20,520 nucleotides of DNA from Christensenellaceae bacterium (lineage in GTDB: Bacteria; Bacillota; Clostridia; Christensenellales; Aristaeellaceae), in the NCBI GenBank assembly GCA_017881705.1, contig JADGQP010000012.1:1-20520 (forward strand), given 5' to 3'. Below the pieces are notes generated by a model. That model was not told the origin of the DNA. It ran no database searches and saw only the letters and a program-made list of their open reading frames with translations. The position numbers and the translations under genes are program-made. Of this stretch, positions 7,928 to 14,513 are shown piece after piece; position 1 is the first letter of the stretch; each line of letters opens with the position of its first letter.

Positions 7928-7935
7928 GGCCAAAC
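7909..7935. promoter_or_regulatory. 27-bp dyad over the -35 box, candidate TetR operator
   Basis: The sequence from GTTTG at 7909 to CAAAC at 7935 is an imperfect palindrome centred on 7922; nine of thirteen positions in each half match the other half. It covers the -35 box of the radical SAM operon. Size and placement fit a TetR-family operator, and a TetR gene is the last gene of this operon. The link is inferred. Confidence 0.4.
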
Positions 7936-7993
7936 GAAGCTAACAGTCCAAAATGGAAACAAAACGGGGAATTTGTCCCAATAGGGGATAAAC

Positions 7994-8043
7994 GAATTAA
8001 AACGCCCCCCAATGCCCGCTGTATTGATACAGGCCTTGGGGGG
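7994..8043 (-). terminator. Intrinsic terminator after thiT
   Basis: Six C at 8005-8010 pair with six G at 8038-8043 on the plus strand, with further pairing inside (GTAT/ATAC). Read on the minus strand the hairpin is followed by CGTTTTAATT. It separates thiT from the radical SAM operon promoter. Confidence 0.8.
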
Positions 8044-8069
8044 AAGGAGGGCACCGCGAGGCACGTTCG

Positions 8070-8663
8070 TTACTTTGCTTCGGCCGGCTTTTTCAGGTCT
8101 TCGCCCAGCCAGAATTTCTTCAGCGGTTTATACAGCAGGAAGGCAGCCGTGGCGGTAATAATGGTTTCCGGGAGCATATAGCTGCCGTTGTAGACGAAGG
8201 ACCACAATACGGGCGCCCAACCCAGGGCGTTGGGCCAAAGCGCTTCCCAAATAATCATACCGCTTAAGAAGTGGCACAGGAAACGCCCGAAAAAAGTAAC
8301 GACGATCCCTACGATAATCGACAAACGGCGATCGGCGATCACACGGTTAAAAACAGCGGAGAAGCCCAACATGCCAAACGCAAACACGTAATCCAGCAAA
8401 ATGATGCCCACAGCCGTGAGTGCGTTGGGCGCATACTGCACGTTGTTGAGTCCTAGCAACAGCTGAAGCAGGCTGTACGTAAGCGCGGATATCATTCCCC
8501 AGCCGGTGCCATAACGTTGAACGATCATCACGATAGGCAGCATGCTGCACACGGTGATGCTTCCGCCCAGCGCCCAAGGCCCGGCAAACTGGAACAGGCT
8601 CAACACCGTTGCGATAGCCAGCAGCAAAGCGCTTTCAGTAAGCCGACGTAGTTTGTAACCCAT
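8070..8663 (-). CDS. thiT: Thiamine-specific ECF transporter S component ThiT
   Basis: This 197-residue hydrophobic protein has about six membrane segments. Its second half reads FGRFLCHFLSGMIIWEALWP, then a VYNGSYMLPETIITATAAF segment, in the same order as the conserved (K/R)FxxHFxxGxIFW...Y...NG region of ThiT proteins that binds thiamine. ThiT is the substrate-binding membrane subunit of an energy-coupling factor transporter and works with a shared EcfT/EcfA module, not encoded here. The ATG at 8663 has AAGGGGG about 7 nt upstream. The TPP riboswitch just upstream independently supports a thiamine role: high TPP should reduce expression. It forms a single-gene transcription unit with its own promoter and terminator. 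Confidence 0.93.
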   Translation of the reverse strand: MGYKLRRLTESALLLAIATVLSLFQFAGPWALGGSITVCSMLPIVMIVQRYGTGWGMISALTYSLLQLLLGLNNVQYAPNALTAVGIILLDYVFAFGMLGFSAVFNRVIADRRLSIIVGIVVTFFGRFLCHFLSGMIIWEALWPNALGWAPVLWSFVYNGSYMLPETIITATAAFLLYKPLKKFWLGEDLKKPAEAK

Positions 8664-8689
8664 GAAAAATCCCCCTTAAATATAAAATT

Positions 8690-8703
8690 CCCGCGGTTGC
8701 GGG
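8690..8703 (-). terminator. Candidate regulatory terminator in the thiT leader
   Basis: On the minus strand CCCGC pairs with GCGGG around AACC, followed by AATTTTATATTT, just before the thiT ribosome binding site. Another possible pairing, GGAATC near the riboswitch 3' end with GATTCC about 25 nt on, could be part of the switch. The small stem and mixed U-tract make it uncertain whether control is by termination or by blocking translation. Confidence 0.45.
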
Positions 8704-8737
8704 CAGTGCAACGCGGAATCCATCAAGGGAATTTTCC

Positions 8738-8826
8738 ATTGATTCCTACGCCGGCATTACCCGGATCAGGTTCGAGGGTTCCGGACTTTCATCCGATCTC
8801 AGCCGACGTTGGTCAGCACCCCTTGC
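8738..8826 (-). promoter_or_regulatory. TPP riboswitch (THI element)
   Basis: The minus strand contains the invariant THI-box parts in order: GGGGTGCT, GGCTGAGATC, GAACCTGATC, then CGGGTAATGCCGGCGTAGGAA. These are the pyrimidine- and pyrophosphate-sensing arms of the TPP aptamer. It lies about 75 nt upstream of thiT and downstream of a strong promoter. Binding of thiamine pyrophosphate is expected to switch thiT off. Confidence 0.96.
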
Positions 8827-8846
8827 GCTTTATTAAGCACAAGATA

Positions 8847-8875
8847 AGTATACTTTTTTCGCCCTGTGCTGTCAA
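8847..8875 (-). promoter_or_regulatory. Consensus promoter of thiT
   Basis: On the minus strand a perfect TTGACA (8870-8875) and TATACT (8847-8852) are separated by exactly 17 bp. Transcription from about 8840 would include the whole TPP aptamer. From here to the next promoter at 9150 (about 270 bp) I see no supported gene. Confidence 0.88.
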
Positions 8876-9104
8876 CATGAAGCGAAAAAAAGCTGTGTTA
8901 TGAAAGAACCGTCCCAACGCCGCCAGCGAGTCGGAACTGACCAGCATGGACAATAACTGAAAGCTCTGTGCGACCAGCGTATAACCACCCTGTTGCTGTG
9001 TTTTCCGGCGGTGAAGTTCCGCAAAAAACCGATTTCTCCGTGAAACTGGTAAAGCGCTGAAGCACACCTTAACCCGATTGTTTAAAGTTAAACCTTTGCA
9101 CCGT

Positions 9105-9161
9105 AAGGATTACCGCAGTTTTACGGGCGCGACCATGCCGTCGCGCCCGTTGCCAATCCTT
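9105..9161. repeat. Nested inverted repeat upstream of the FAD-protein gene
   Basis: An inner 9-bp stem (GGGCGCGAC 9125-9133, GTCGCGCCC 9140-9148, 6-nt loop) is framed by a second pair, AAGGATT (9105-9111) and AATCCTT (9155-9161). The right arm covers the -35 box of the promoter at 9150-9178. No T-run follows, so it does not look like a simple terminator. It lies upstream of the start points of both divergent promoters. Confidence 0.55.
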
Positions 9162-9178
9162 AGCGTCCATGCTATAAT
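9150..9178 (+). promoter_or_regulatory. Promoter of the FAD-dependent mutase-like gene
   Basis: TTGCCA (9150-9155) and a perfect TATAAT (9173-9178) are 17 bp apart. Transcription would start near 9185, giving a leader of about 30 nt. Confidence 0.78.
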
Positions 9179-9216
9179 CACGAAGGAATAACGCGGTTAG
9201 GAGCATGGTACGACAG

Positions 9217-10776
9217 ATGAAAAAGGTGGTTATCATCGGGGCGGGCCCCGCAGGGCTCACCGCGGCGTATGAACTGTTGAAAAAGCACGAGGGGTTTTCG
9301 GTCACGGTGCTGGAAAAATCCTCAAGCATCGGCGGCATCAGCAAAACGGTTCCGTACCACGGAAACCGCATGGATATCGGCGGTCATCGCTTTTTTAGTA
9401 AAGACCAGGCGGTGATGGATTGGTGGCAGGAGGTTATGCCCCTGCAGGGTGCGCCTTCGCTGGACGATCGGCTGCTGAACCGCGAAGTGCCGCTAAACGT
9501 GGACGGCCCGGACCCTGAACAGACCGACCGCGTTATGCTTACGCGTAACCGGGTGAGCCGCATTTATTACCAAAAACATTTTTTTGATTATCCCATCAGT
9601 TTAAAATGGTCCACCATTAAAACCATGGGGTTTGTAACGACGCTCAAAGTCGGTTTCAGCTATCTGCACTCGGTTTTTCACAAGCTGCCGGAGACGTCGT
9701 TGGAGAATTTTTATATTAACAGCTTCGGCCGAAAACTCTACAGCATGTTTTTTGAAGGCTACACCGAAAAACTTTGGGGCCGCCATCCGCGCGAAATATC
9801 CGCCGAGTGGGGTGCGCAGCGCACCAAGGGGCTTTCCATTCGCGGCATTCTTTTGGATATGCTCTCCAAGATTTTCATGAGCCGCGAAGCGCGGCAGAAA
9901 AAAGTACAGACTTCGCTGATTGAGGAATTCCGATACCCCAAGTTTGGCCCCGGACAGCTGTGGGAAGCCGTGGCCGATGATGTGCGCCAGGCGGGCGGCG
10001 AAGTGCTGATGAACTGCGAAGTCACGGGCGTGAACACCGAAAACGGGCGCGTTACCGCCGTGCGATATCTGCAAAACGGCGAAGAAAGAACCCTTGCCGG
10101 CGACGCGTTTATTTCCTCCATGCCTGTTAAAGACCTGGTGGATGCGATACCGGCCGTGCCCGCAAACGTGAAACGCGTGGCCGACGGCTTGCCGTACCGC
10201 GACTTTGTGACCGTGGGTCTGCTGCTAAACCGCCTGAACCTGAAAAATAAAACCCACCTGAAAACGCTGGGGAATATTGTACCCGATTGCTGGATTTACG
10301 TGCAGGACACCAACGTGAAGCTGGGACGCATACAGATCTTCAACAACTGGTCGCCCTATATGGTCGACGACCCCGAACATACGGTATGGATCGGGCTGGA
10401 ATATTTCTGCACGGAGGGCGACGCGTTTTGGAACATGAGCGCGGAGGATTGCACCGCGTTTGCCATGGACGAGCTGATTACCATGGGCGTCATCAACAGC
10501 CGAAGTGAAGTGCTGGATGTTCACCGCGAGCGCGTACAAAAGGCTTATCCGGCTTACTTTGATACGTACGGGGAGATCGGCATGGTCACGGAGTACCTGA
10601 ACGGGCTTGAAAACCTGTACTGCGTAGGTCGCAACGGGCAACACCGTTACAATAACATGGACCATTCCATGGCGACTAGTTTTGAGGCCGTGCGCGGGTT
10701 AACGCAAGGCATTGCCGATAAAAGCGCCATCTGGAATGTGAACACCGAAAAGGAATACCACGAGCAAAAGCAGTAA
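9217..10776 (+). CDS. FAD-dependent oxidoreductase / UDP-galactopyranose-mutase-like protein
   Basis: The protein starts with a classic dinucleotide fold, KKVVIIGAGPAGLTAAYEL, and ends with YCVGRNGQHRYNNMDHSMAT, which resembles the FAD-contacting C-terminal motif (GR..xYxYxxMD) of UDP-galactopyranose mutases. At about 519 residues it is longer than classical Glf (about 370-390) and fits the HemY/amine-oxidase-like group often found in polysaccharide loci. It probably uses bound FAD on a nucleotide or lipid-linked sugar, but ring contraction of UDP-galactose is not proven. AGGAG at 9199-9203 is 13 nt from the ATG at 9217 and only 1 nt from the ATG at 9205, so 9217 is preferred; the other would add four residues. 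It is monocistronic, with its own promoter and terminator, between thiT and the diamino-uronate operon. Confidence 0.8.
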   Translation: MKKVVIIGAGPAGLTAAYELLKKHEGFSVTVLEKSSSIGGISKTVPYHGNRMDIGGHRFFSKDQAVMDWWQEVMPLQGAPSLDDRLLNREVPLNVDGPDPEQTDRVMLTRNRVSRIYYQKHFFDYPISLKWSTIKTMGFVTTLKVGFSYLHSVFHKLPETSLENFYINSFGRKLYSMFFEGYTEKLWGRHPREISAEWGAQRTKGLSIRGILLDMLSKIFMSREARQKKVQTSLIEEFRYPKFGPGQLWEAVADDVRQAGGEVLMNCEVTGVNTENGRVTAVRYLQNGEERTLAGDAFISSMPVKDLVDAIPAVPANVKRVADGLPYRDFVTVGLLLNRLNLKNKTHLKTLGNIVPDCWIYVQDTNVKLGRIQIFNNWSPYMVDDPEHTVWIGLEYFCTEGDAFWNMSAEDCTAFAMDELITMGVINSRSEVLDVHRERVQKAYPAYFDTYGEIGMVTEYLNGLENLYCVGRNGQHRYNNMDHSMATSFEAVRGLTQGIADKSAIWNVNTEKEYHEQKQ

Positions 10777-10868
10777 ATTGGCAAAGCCTGCCGTGGCATG
10801 CACGCGCCGTTGCGGTCACCGCGACAATTAACGGCCAGTGCCTGCTTCATGAAGATCAATAAAAGACT

Positions 10869-10912
10869 GCAGCCTTCCCGTTGTGCGGGAAGGCTGCGCC
10901 TGATTTCTATTT
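10869..10912. terminator. Strong hairpin between convergent transcripts
   Basis: A perfect 12-bp stem, GCAGCCTTCCCG (10869-10880) with its complement at 10886-10897, has a 5-nt loop. On the plus strand it is followed by a weak U-rich tail (GATTTCTATTT), on the minus strand by AGTCTTTTATT. It can serve the FAD-protein gene and also the convergent diamino-uronate operon. Confidence 0.78.
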
Positions 10913-10916
10913 AAAT

Positions 10917-10942
10917 GATGAATGCCAAAGGGATTTTGAGTG
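10917..10942. repeat. Shortened partial copy of the palindromic element
   Basis: ATGAATGCC and GGGATTTTG occur here 3 nt apart (10919-10938). In the adjacent palindrome the same two blocks are found in the same order, 13 nt apart (10965-10995). This looks like a deleted fragment of the same repeat lying next to the longer copy. Confidence 0.5.
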
Positions 10943-10945
10943 AAT

Positions 10946-11110
10946 GTTATTCTAATTCAAATTATGAATGCCGAAGAGCTTGCGAGGGATTTTGCGATAG
11001 GGCGCGGAGCGGAAGCGAAGACGTAGCGGGGCTACGTCGAGATTTCGCGACAAAGCTATATCGCAAAATACCCGCAAGAACGATGCGTTCATATTTTGAA
11101 TTAGTATCAC
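10946..11110. repeat. Long imperfect palindrome, possible MITE-like intergenic element
   Basis: About 165 bp fold back on themselves. The centre is GACGTAGC (11020-11027), a GGG loop, and GCTACGTC (11031-11038). Further out ATTTTGCGATA (10989-10999) faces TATCGCAAAAT (11059-11069), CTTGCG faces CGCAAG, and CTAATTCAAA (10952-10961) faces TTTGAATTAG (11095-11104). Mismatches lie between these blocks. It contains no credible gene. The right end overlaps the TGA stop of the acetyltransferase gene (11107-11109). The family was not recognised; a mobile non-autonomous element or a structured RNA are both possible. Confidence 0.8.
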
Positions 11111-11673
11111 ATGCTCTGTTTTTCCACTTCCGCCAGGCCTTCGCCAACCGGCATATACAGCCGCCCACAGACGGAGCACTTTAACCCGGCCAGCCGTTTG
11201 CCGCAAGTGCATACAAAGCCGTGCTGCGAAGCGGGTACGCCCAGCATCAGCGCGTGGTCGGGTACGTTATCCACCACCACGGCACCCGCGCCGACCATGG
11301 CGTTCTTGCCGATGATGTGCCCGCATACGATGGTGGCGTTCGCGCCGATGCTCGCCCCATCCAGCACGTGCGTAGGCAAAAAATGCTCCGCGCCCTTGGG
11401 ATAGCGGGCTCTGGGCGTAAGGTCGTTGGTAAACACGCAGCTCGGGCCGCAGAACACGCCGTTGCCCAGCGTAACCCCGCCGTACACGCTCACGTTGTTT
11501 TGCAGCTTGCAATCATCGCCGATTACCGCGCCGGAGCCGACGTACACGTTTTGGCCGAGCGTGCAGTTTCTGCCCACTTTCGCGCCGGATTGAACGTGCG
11601 TAAAGTGCCACACGCGCGTGCCTTCGCCGATAGCCGCACCCTCGTCCACAACGGCGGTGGGGTGGATGTTCAT
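11107..11673 (-). CDS. wbpD: WbpD/WlbB-type UDP-2-acetamido-3-amino-uronate N-acetyltransferase
   Basis: This 188-residue protein is a left-handed beta-helix acyltransferase with repeated hexapeptides (for example GRNCTLGQNVYVGSGAVIGD and IGANATIVCGHIIGKNAMVG). The start IHPTAVVDEGAAIGEGTRVW, the loop VFTNDLTPRARYPK and the order of repeats match WbpD/WlbB enzymes, which acetylate the 3-amino group of UDP-2-acetamido-3-amino-2,3-dideoxyglucuronate using acetyl-CoA. After the helix a short Cys cluster (CTCGK...CSVCG) looks like a zinc ribbon. The ATG overlaps the stop of the dehydrogenase gene in ATGA, so the two are translationally coupled. The stop codon lies at the border of the long palindrome. 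The aminotransferase that would make its substrate is not in the window. Confidence 0.87.
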   Translation of the reverse strand: MNIHPTAVVDEGAAIGEGTRVWHFTHVQSGAKVGRNCTLGQNVYVGSGAVIGDDCKLQNNVSVYGGVTLGNGVFCGPSCVFTNDLTPRARYPKGAEHFLPTHVLDGASIGANATIVCGHIIGKNAMVGAGAVVVDNVPDHALMLGVPASQHGFVCTCGKRLAGLKCSVCGRLYMPVGEGLAEVEKQSM

Positions 11674-12770
11674 GAGCCGAACCTCCCAACAAAATCGGTG
11701 GTCGCGCAGTTCTGAAGCGGCAAACGCACCGGTTGATGGGTCGCCGCGCTTTGATAAATGGCAAGTACCAGTTCCAGCGCGCGCAGGCCTGCCTCGCCGC
11801 TTACGTAGGGAGGCCGGTTGTCCCGAATGGCGTGCACCATATCGGCGTACAGTGGCGCGTGCCCGTAACCGTAAACGTTGGGCGGATTCTCGCTGAACTC
11901 CATTTTAATGGTTGCGGGGTCGCCGCGCCCGTCCCGAAAATCCCATTCCTCAATCCGGTTTACGCTTTTTCCTCCGGCCTTCACGGTGCCGTATTGGCCG
12001 AACAGATAAAGCGATTCCTCCAGATTATGCGGGTACACGTTCGTCGTGCCCTCGATCAGCCCGTACGCGCCGTTGTGAAAGCGCACCAGCGCGATGCCCA
12101 GATCTTCGGCCTGGATATAATCGTGCTCCAGCCGGTCGGTGTAGGCAAAAACCTCGTCCACGTCGTCGCCCATCATCCAGCGCAGCAGGTCGATATTGTG
12201 AATGCACTGGTTCATTAACGCCCCGCCGTCCTGCGCCCAGGTACCGCGCCATGGGGCCTGCTCGTAATAATCCGGCCCGCGGTTCCAGCGCACGTGCGCC
12301 GCGCCGTGTAGCATCCGGCCGAAGCGGTTTTCCTCCACAGCGGTACGGATTTTTCGGATAGATTTGTTAAAGCGGTTCTGGTGACAGGCGCATAACTTAA
12401 CGCCCGCAGCCTGTGCCGCCGCGATCAGCGCGCGCCCGTCGGCCATGCTTAACGCGAGGGGTTTTTCGATAATTACGTTCGCGCCCGCGGCGATGCAATC
12501 CAGGCCAATCGCGGCGTGCTTGCCGCTTTCTGTGGCTACGGCCACCAACTGCGGCTTTACCTCGGTAAGCATCTTGTGATAATCCGTATAGCGCGCCACC
12601 TTGGCGCGCTTCGCTTCCGGCAGCGGGCACAGCGCCGCTTCCATCCGTTCGGGCGACAAATCACAAACAGCGCAAAACTCAAGCGCTTCGGCATTTTTCG
12701 CCGCTGCCGCGACGTGGTTGGGCGATATGCGCCCGCAGCCGATTAACGCGTAACGAAGCCTCTGGGTCAT
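11670..12770 (-). CDS. wbpB: WbpB/WlbA-type UDP-N-acetylglucosaminuronate 3-dehydrogenase
   Basis: This 366-residue protein belongs to the Gfo/Idh/MocA oxidoreductases. It has a nucleotide-binding GCGRISPNH near the N-terminus, the EKPLA motif (IIEKPLALSM) that helps bind the nicotinamide, and GGALMNQCIHNIDLLRWMMG with the conserved histidine. CHQNRFNKSI and the neighbourhood of wbpA and wbpD genes point to the WbpB/WlbA subgroup, which oxidises C3 of UDP-GlcNAcA with NAD. In Pseudomonas this step is linked to the aminotransferase WbpE. The ATG at 12770 has AAGGGGG about 10 nt upstream; the gene follows wbpA by 15 bp. Other Gfo/Idh sugar dehydrogenases are possible by sequence alone, but the context makes this reading strong. 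Confidence 0.86.
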   Translation of the reverse strand: MTQRLRYALIGCGRISPNHVAAAAKNAEALEFCAVCDLSPERMEAALCPLPEAKRAKVARYTDYHKMLTEVKPQLVAVATESGKHAAIGLDCIAAGANVIIEKPLALSMADGRALIAAAQAAGVKLCACHQNRFNKSIRKIRTAVEENRFGRMLHGAAHVRWNRGPDYYEQAPWRGTWAQDGGALMNQCIHNIDLLRWMMGDDVDEVFAYTDRLEHDYIQAEDLGIALVRFHNGAYGLIEGTTNVYPHNLEESLYLFGQYGTVKAGGKSVNRIEEWDFRDGRGDPATIKMEFSENPPNVYGYGHAPLYADMVHAIRDNRPPYVSGEAGLRALELVLAIYQSAATHQPVRLPLQNCATTDFVGRFGS

Positions 12771-12785
12771 GCTTGGGAAGCCCCC

Positions 12786-14093
12786 TTATAAAAGCTCTAT
12801 ACGATCCCGGCAGGCGACGTTCTTCATCGCGTTTTTCGTGTCAAAAATCAGGGGGGCGTTAGCAGCTACAAAATCGTAATCCACGGTGGTGTGCGCCGCG
12901 GTAACCATCACCAGGTCGGCGTTTTTCAGTGCCTCGGCGGTTAACTCCGGTATCCCTTCGTGTGTTTTCCCTTCGAATTTGTAGCAGGGAATGTAGGGGT
13001 CGAAGTAGGATACCTCAGCGCCGTTGCCCTTGAGGCACTCAATCACGCGCAGGGCGGGGCTTTCGCGGAAATCGTCGATATCCTGCTTGTAGGCTACGCC
13101 CAGCACCAGCACTTTGGAGCCGTTGAGCGCTTTCTTGTGTTCGTTGAGCAGGCGCATGGCGCGCTGACAGCAATATTCCGGCATCCGGTCGTTGATGATC
13201 ATGCTGGACTCGATCATGGAGGTGTGAAAGCCAAACTCGCGCGCTTTCCAGCTGAGGTAATAGGGGTCCAGCGGGATGCAATGCCCGCCCAGCCCCGGCC
13301 CGGGATAGAAAGGTTGAAAGCCGTAAGGCTTGCTCTTGGCCGCGTCGATGACTTCCCAGATGTTGATGCCCATACGGTCGCACAGAATCGCAAGCTCGTT
13401 GATCAGCCCGATGTTTACGTTGCGGTAGGTATTTTCCAGGATTTTTTCCATTTCCGCAACCGCGGGCGAAGATACGCGGTGCACCGGCGCTTCCAGTACC
13501 GCCTCGTACAGCGTAGCGGCGATGTCAGTGCATTCCGGGGTCATGCCGCCGACCACTTTGGGGGTGTTGCGGGTTTTATAAACAGCGTTGCCGGGGTCCA
13601 CCCGTTCGGGCGAAAAGGCAAGGAAAAAATCTGTTCCGCATTTAAGCCCGCTTCTTTCAAAGATAGGTTTCAGCAGTTCCTCGGTGGTGCCCGGGTAGGT
13701 GGTGGATTCCAACACGATCAGCATATCTTTGTGTACGTATGGCATGATGCTTTCCGCGGAAGAACGCACATAGCTGATATCGGGCTGTTGGTGCTCGTCC
13801 AGAGGGGTAGGTACGGCGATGCAGACACAATCGCAGCTGGCGACCGCGGCAAAGTCCATGGTTGCGCGCAGACGACCGCTTTTTACGATTTCTTCCAGGT
13901 CATGGTTCACCACGTCACCAATGTAGTTATGGCCGCGGTTGACCATGTTTACTTTTTCTTCCTGAACGTCAAAACCGATTACGGTAAATCCCGCTTTCGC
14001 CTTCTCCACAGCCAGGGGAAGCCCCACATATCCCAACCCGACGACCCCGAGGGTCACGGTGCGATCCAATATTTTTTGCTTGAGTGTCGACAT
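12786..14093 (-). CDS. wbpA: UDP-N-acetyl-D-glucosamine 6-dehydrogenase (WbpA-type)
   Basis: This 435-residue protein is a nucleotide-sugar 6-dehydrogenase. It has the N-terminal NAD fold (GVVGLGYVGLPLAVEKAKAG), SPERVDPGN, and PGPGLGGHCIPLDPYYL with the catalytic Cys 272. The C-terminal domain includes VLGVAYKQDIDDFRESPAL. It oxidises the C6 alcohol of UDP-GlcNAc to the uronic acid with two NAD. Assignment to UDP-GlcNAc rather than UDP-ManNAc or UDP-Glc rests on the PGPGLGGHCIP form and the adjacent wbpB and wbpD genes. The ATG at 14093 has AAAGGAG 8 nt upstream; a TTG one codon earlier is less likely. It is the first gene of a three-gene operon driven from a promoter at 14198-14227. Confidence 0.9.
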   Translation of the reverse strand: MSTLKQKILDRTVTLGVVGLGYVGLPLAVEKAKAGFTVIGFDVQEEKVNMVNRGHNYIGDVVNHDLEEIVKSGRLRATMDFAAVASCDCVCIAVPTPLDEHQQPDISYVRSSAESIMPYVHKDMLIVLESTTYPGTTEELLKPIFERSGLKCGTDFFLAFSPERVDPGNAVYKTRNTPKVVGGMTPECTDIAATLYEAVLEAPVHRVSSPAVAEMEKILENTYRNVNIGLINELAILCDRMGINIWEVIDAAKSKPYGFQPFYPGPGLGGHCIPLDPYYLSWKAREFGFHTSMIESSMIINDRMPEYCCQRAMRLLNEHKKALNGSKVLVLGVAYKQDIDDFRESPALRVIECLKGNGAEVSYFDPYIPCYKFEGKTHEGIPELTAEALKNADLVMVTAAHTTVDYDFVAANAPLIFDTKNAMKNVACRDRIELL

Positions 14094-14197
14094 CAAATAA
14101 ACTCCTTTGTCGCCGTACCGGCCGCGGCTGCGCCTGCCGGTTTACGGGAAATTTGGAAAGATGCCAATCAGAAAACGCGTAGGTAACGAACCAACCT

Positions 14198-14227
14198 ATG
14201 ATACTTCAATAAAAGGCGGTATGTCAA
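14198..14227 (-). promoter_or_regulatory. Promoter of the wbpA-wbpB-wbpD operon
   Basis: On the minus strand a perfect TTGACA (14222-14227) and TATCAT (14198-14203) are 18 bp apart. The leader to the wbpA start would be roughly 100 nt and contains a short inverted pair ACCGGC/GCCGGT (about 14118-14143). The remaining divergent spacer up to 14425 shows no supported gene. Confidence 0.68.
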
Positions 14228-14425
14228 TGTTTTCACCAAAACGGGGAACCCTCCCGTAAGCGTACTGTGCGCCTGGAAGACGTTGAGGAGAGCACTTTTT
14301 ACAAGTGTGGCGCGCGCGGTTGGCTCGGGCGATGGTTTGCGCGCACCGCTGAAAAACCGGCTCTCCGCAAGCAGTCAGACAGCCCGGATTGGACGTTCAA
14401 ACGTATGCCGGAGCACCCGAACGCC

Positions 14426-14455
14426 TTGACATGCTTCGCTTCTCCATGGTATGCT
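14426..14455 (+). promoter_or_regulatory. Candidate promoter of the XRE-cupin / acyl-CoA ligase pair
   Basis: A perfect TTGACA (14426-14431) is followed after 18 bp by TATGCT (14450-14455), which matches TATAAT at four of six positions. The start point would be near 14462, about 50 nt before the ATG. Confidence 0.6.
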
Positions 14456-14513
14456 ACCTATGCTGTAATTTTGGGGAATCATCAGCCGTTTCAGCAATAA
14501 GGAGGCGACCGGT

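Noticed and set aside
8813..9067. 84-residue minus-strand frame across the thiT promoter and riboswitch edge
   Set aside because: It overlaps the consensus promoter and the aptamer, has no recognisable domain and no convincing ribosome binding site.
10915..11184. 89-residue plus-strand frame through the palindrome
   Set aside because: It translates both arms of an inverted repeat and runs into the acetyltransferase gene; no domain or ribosome binding site.
12960..14186. 408-residue plus-strand frame opposite wbpA
   Set aside because: It is the antisense of a fully convincing dehydrogenase gene; long antisense frames are common at this base composition.
14267..14500. 77-residue plus-strand frame before the XRE-cupin gene
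   Set aside because: It spans the candidate promoter and shows no domain; it is treated as non-coding spacer.
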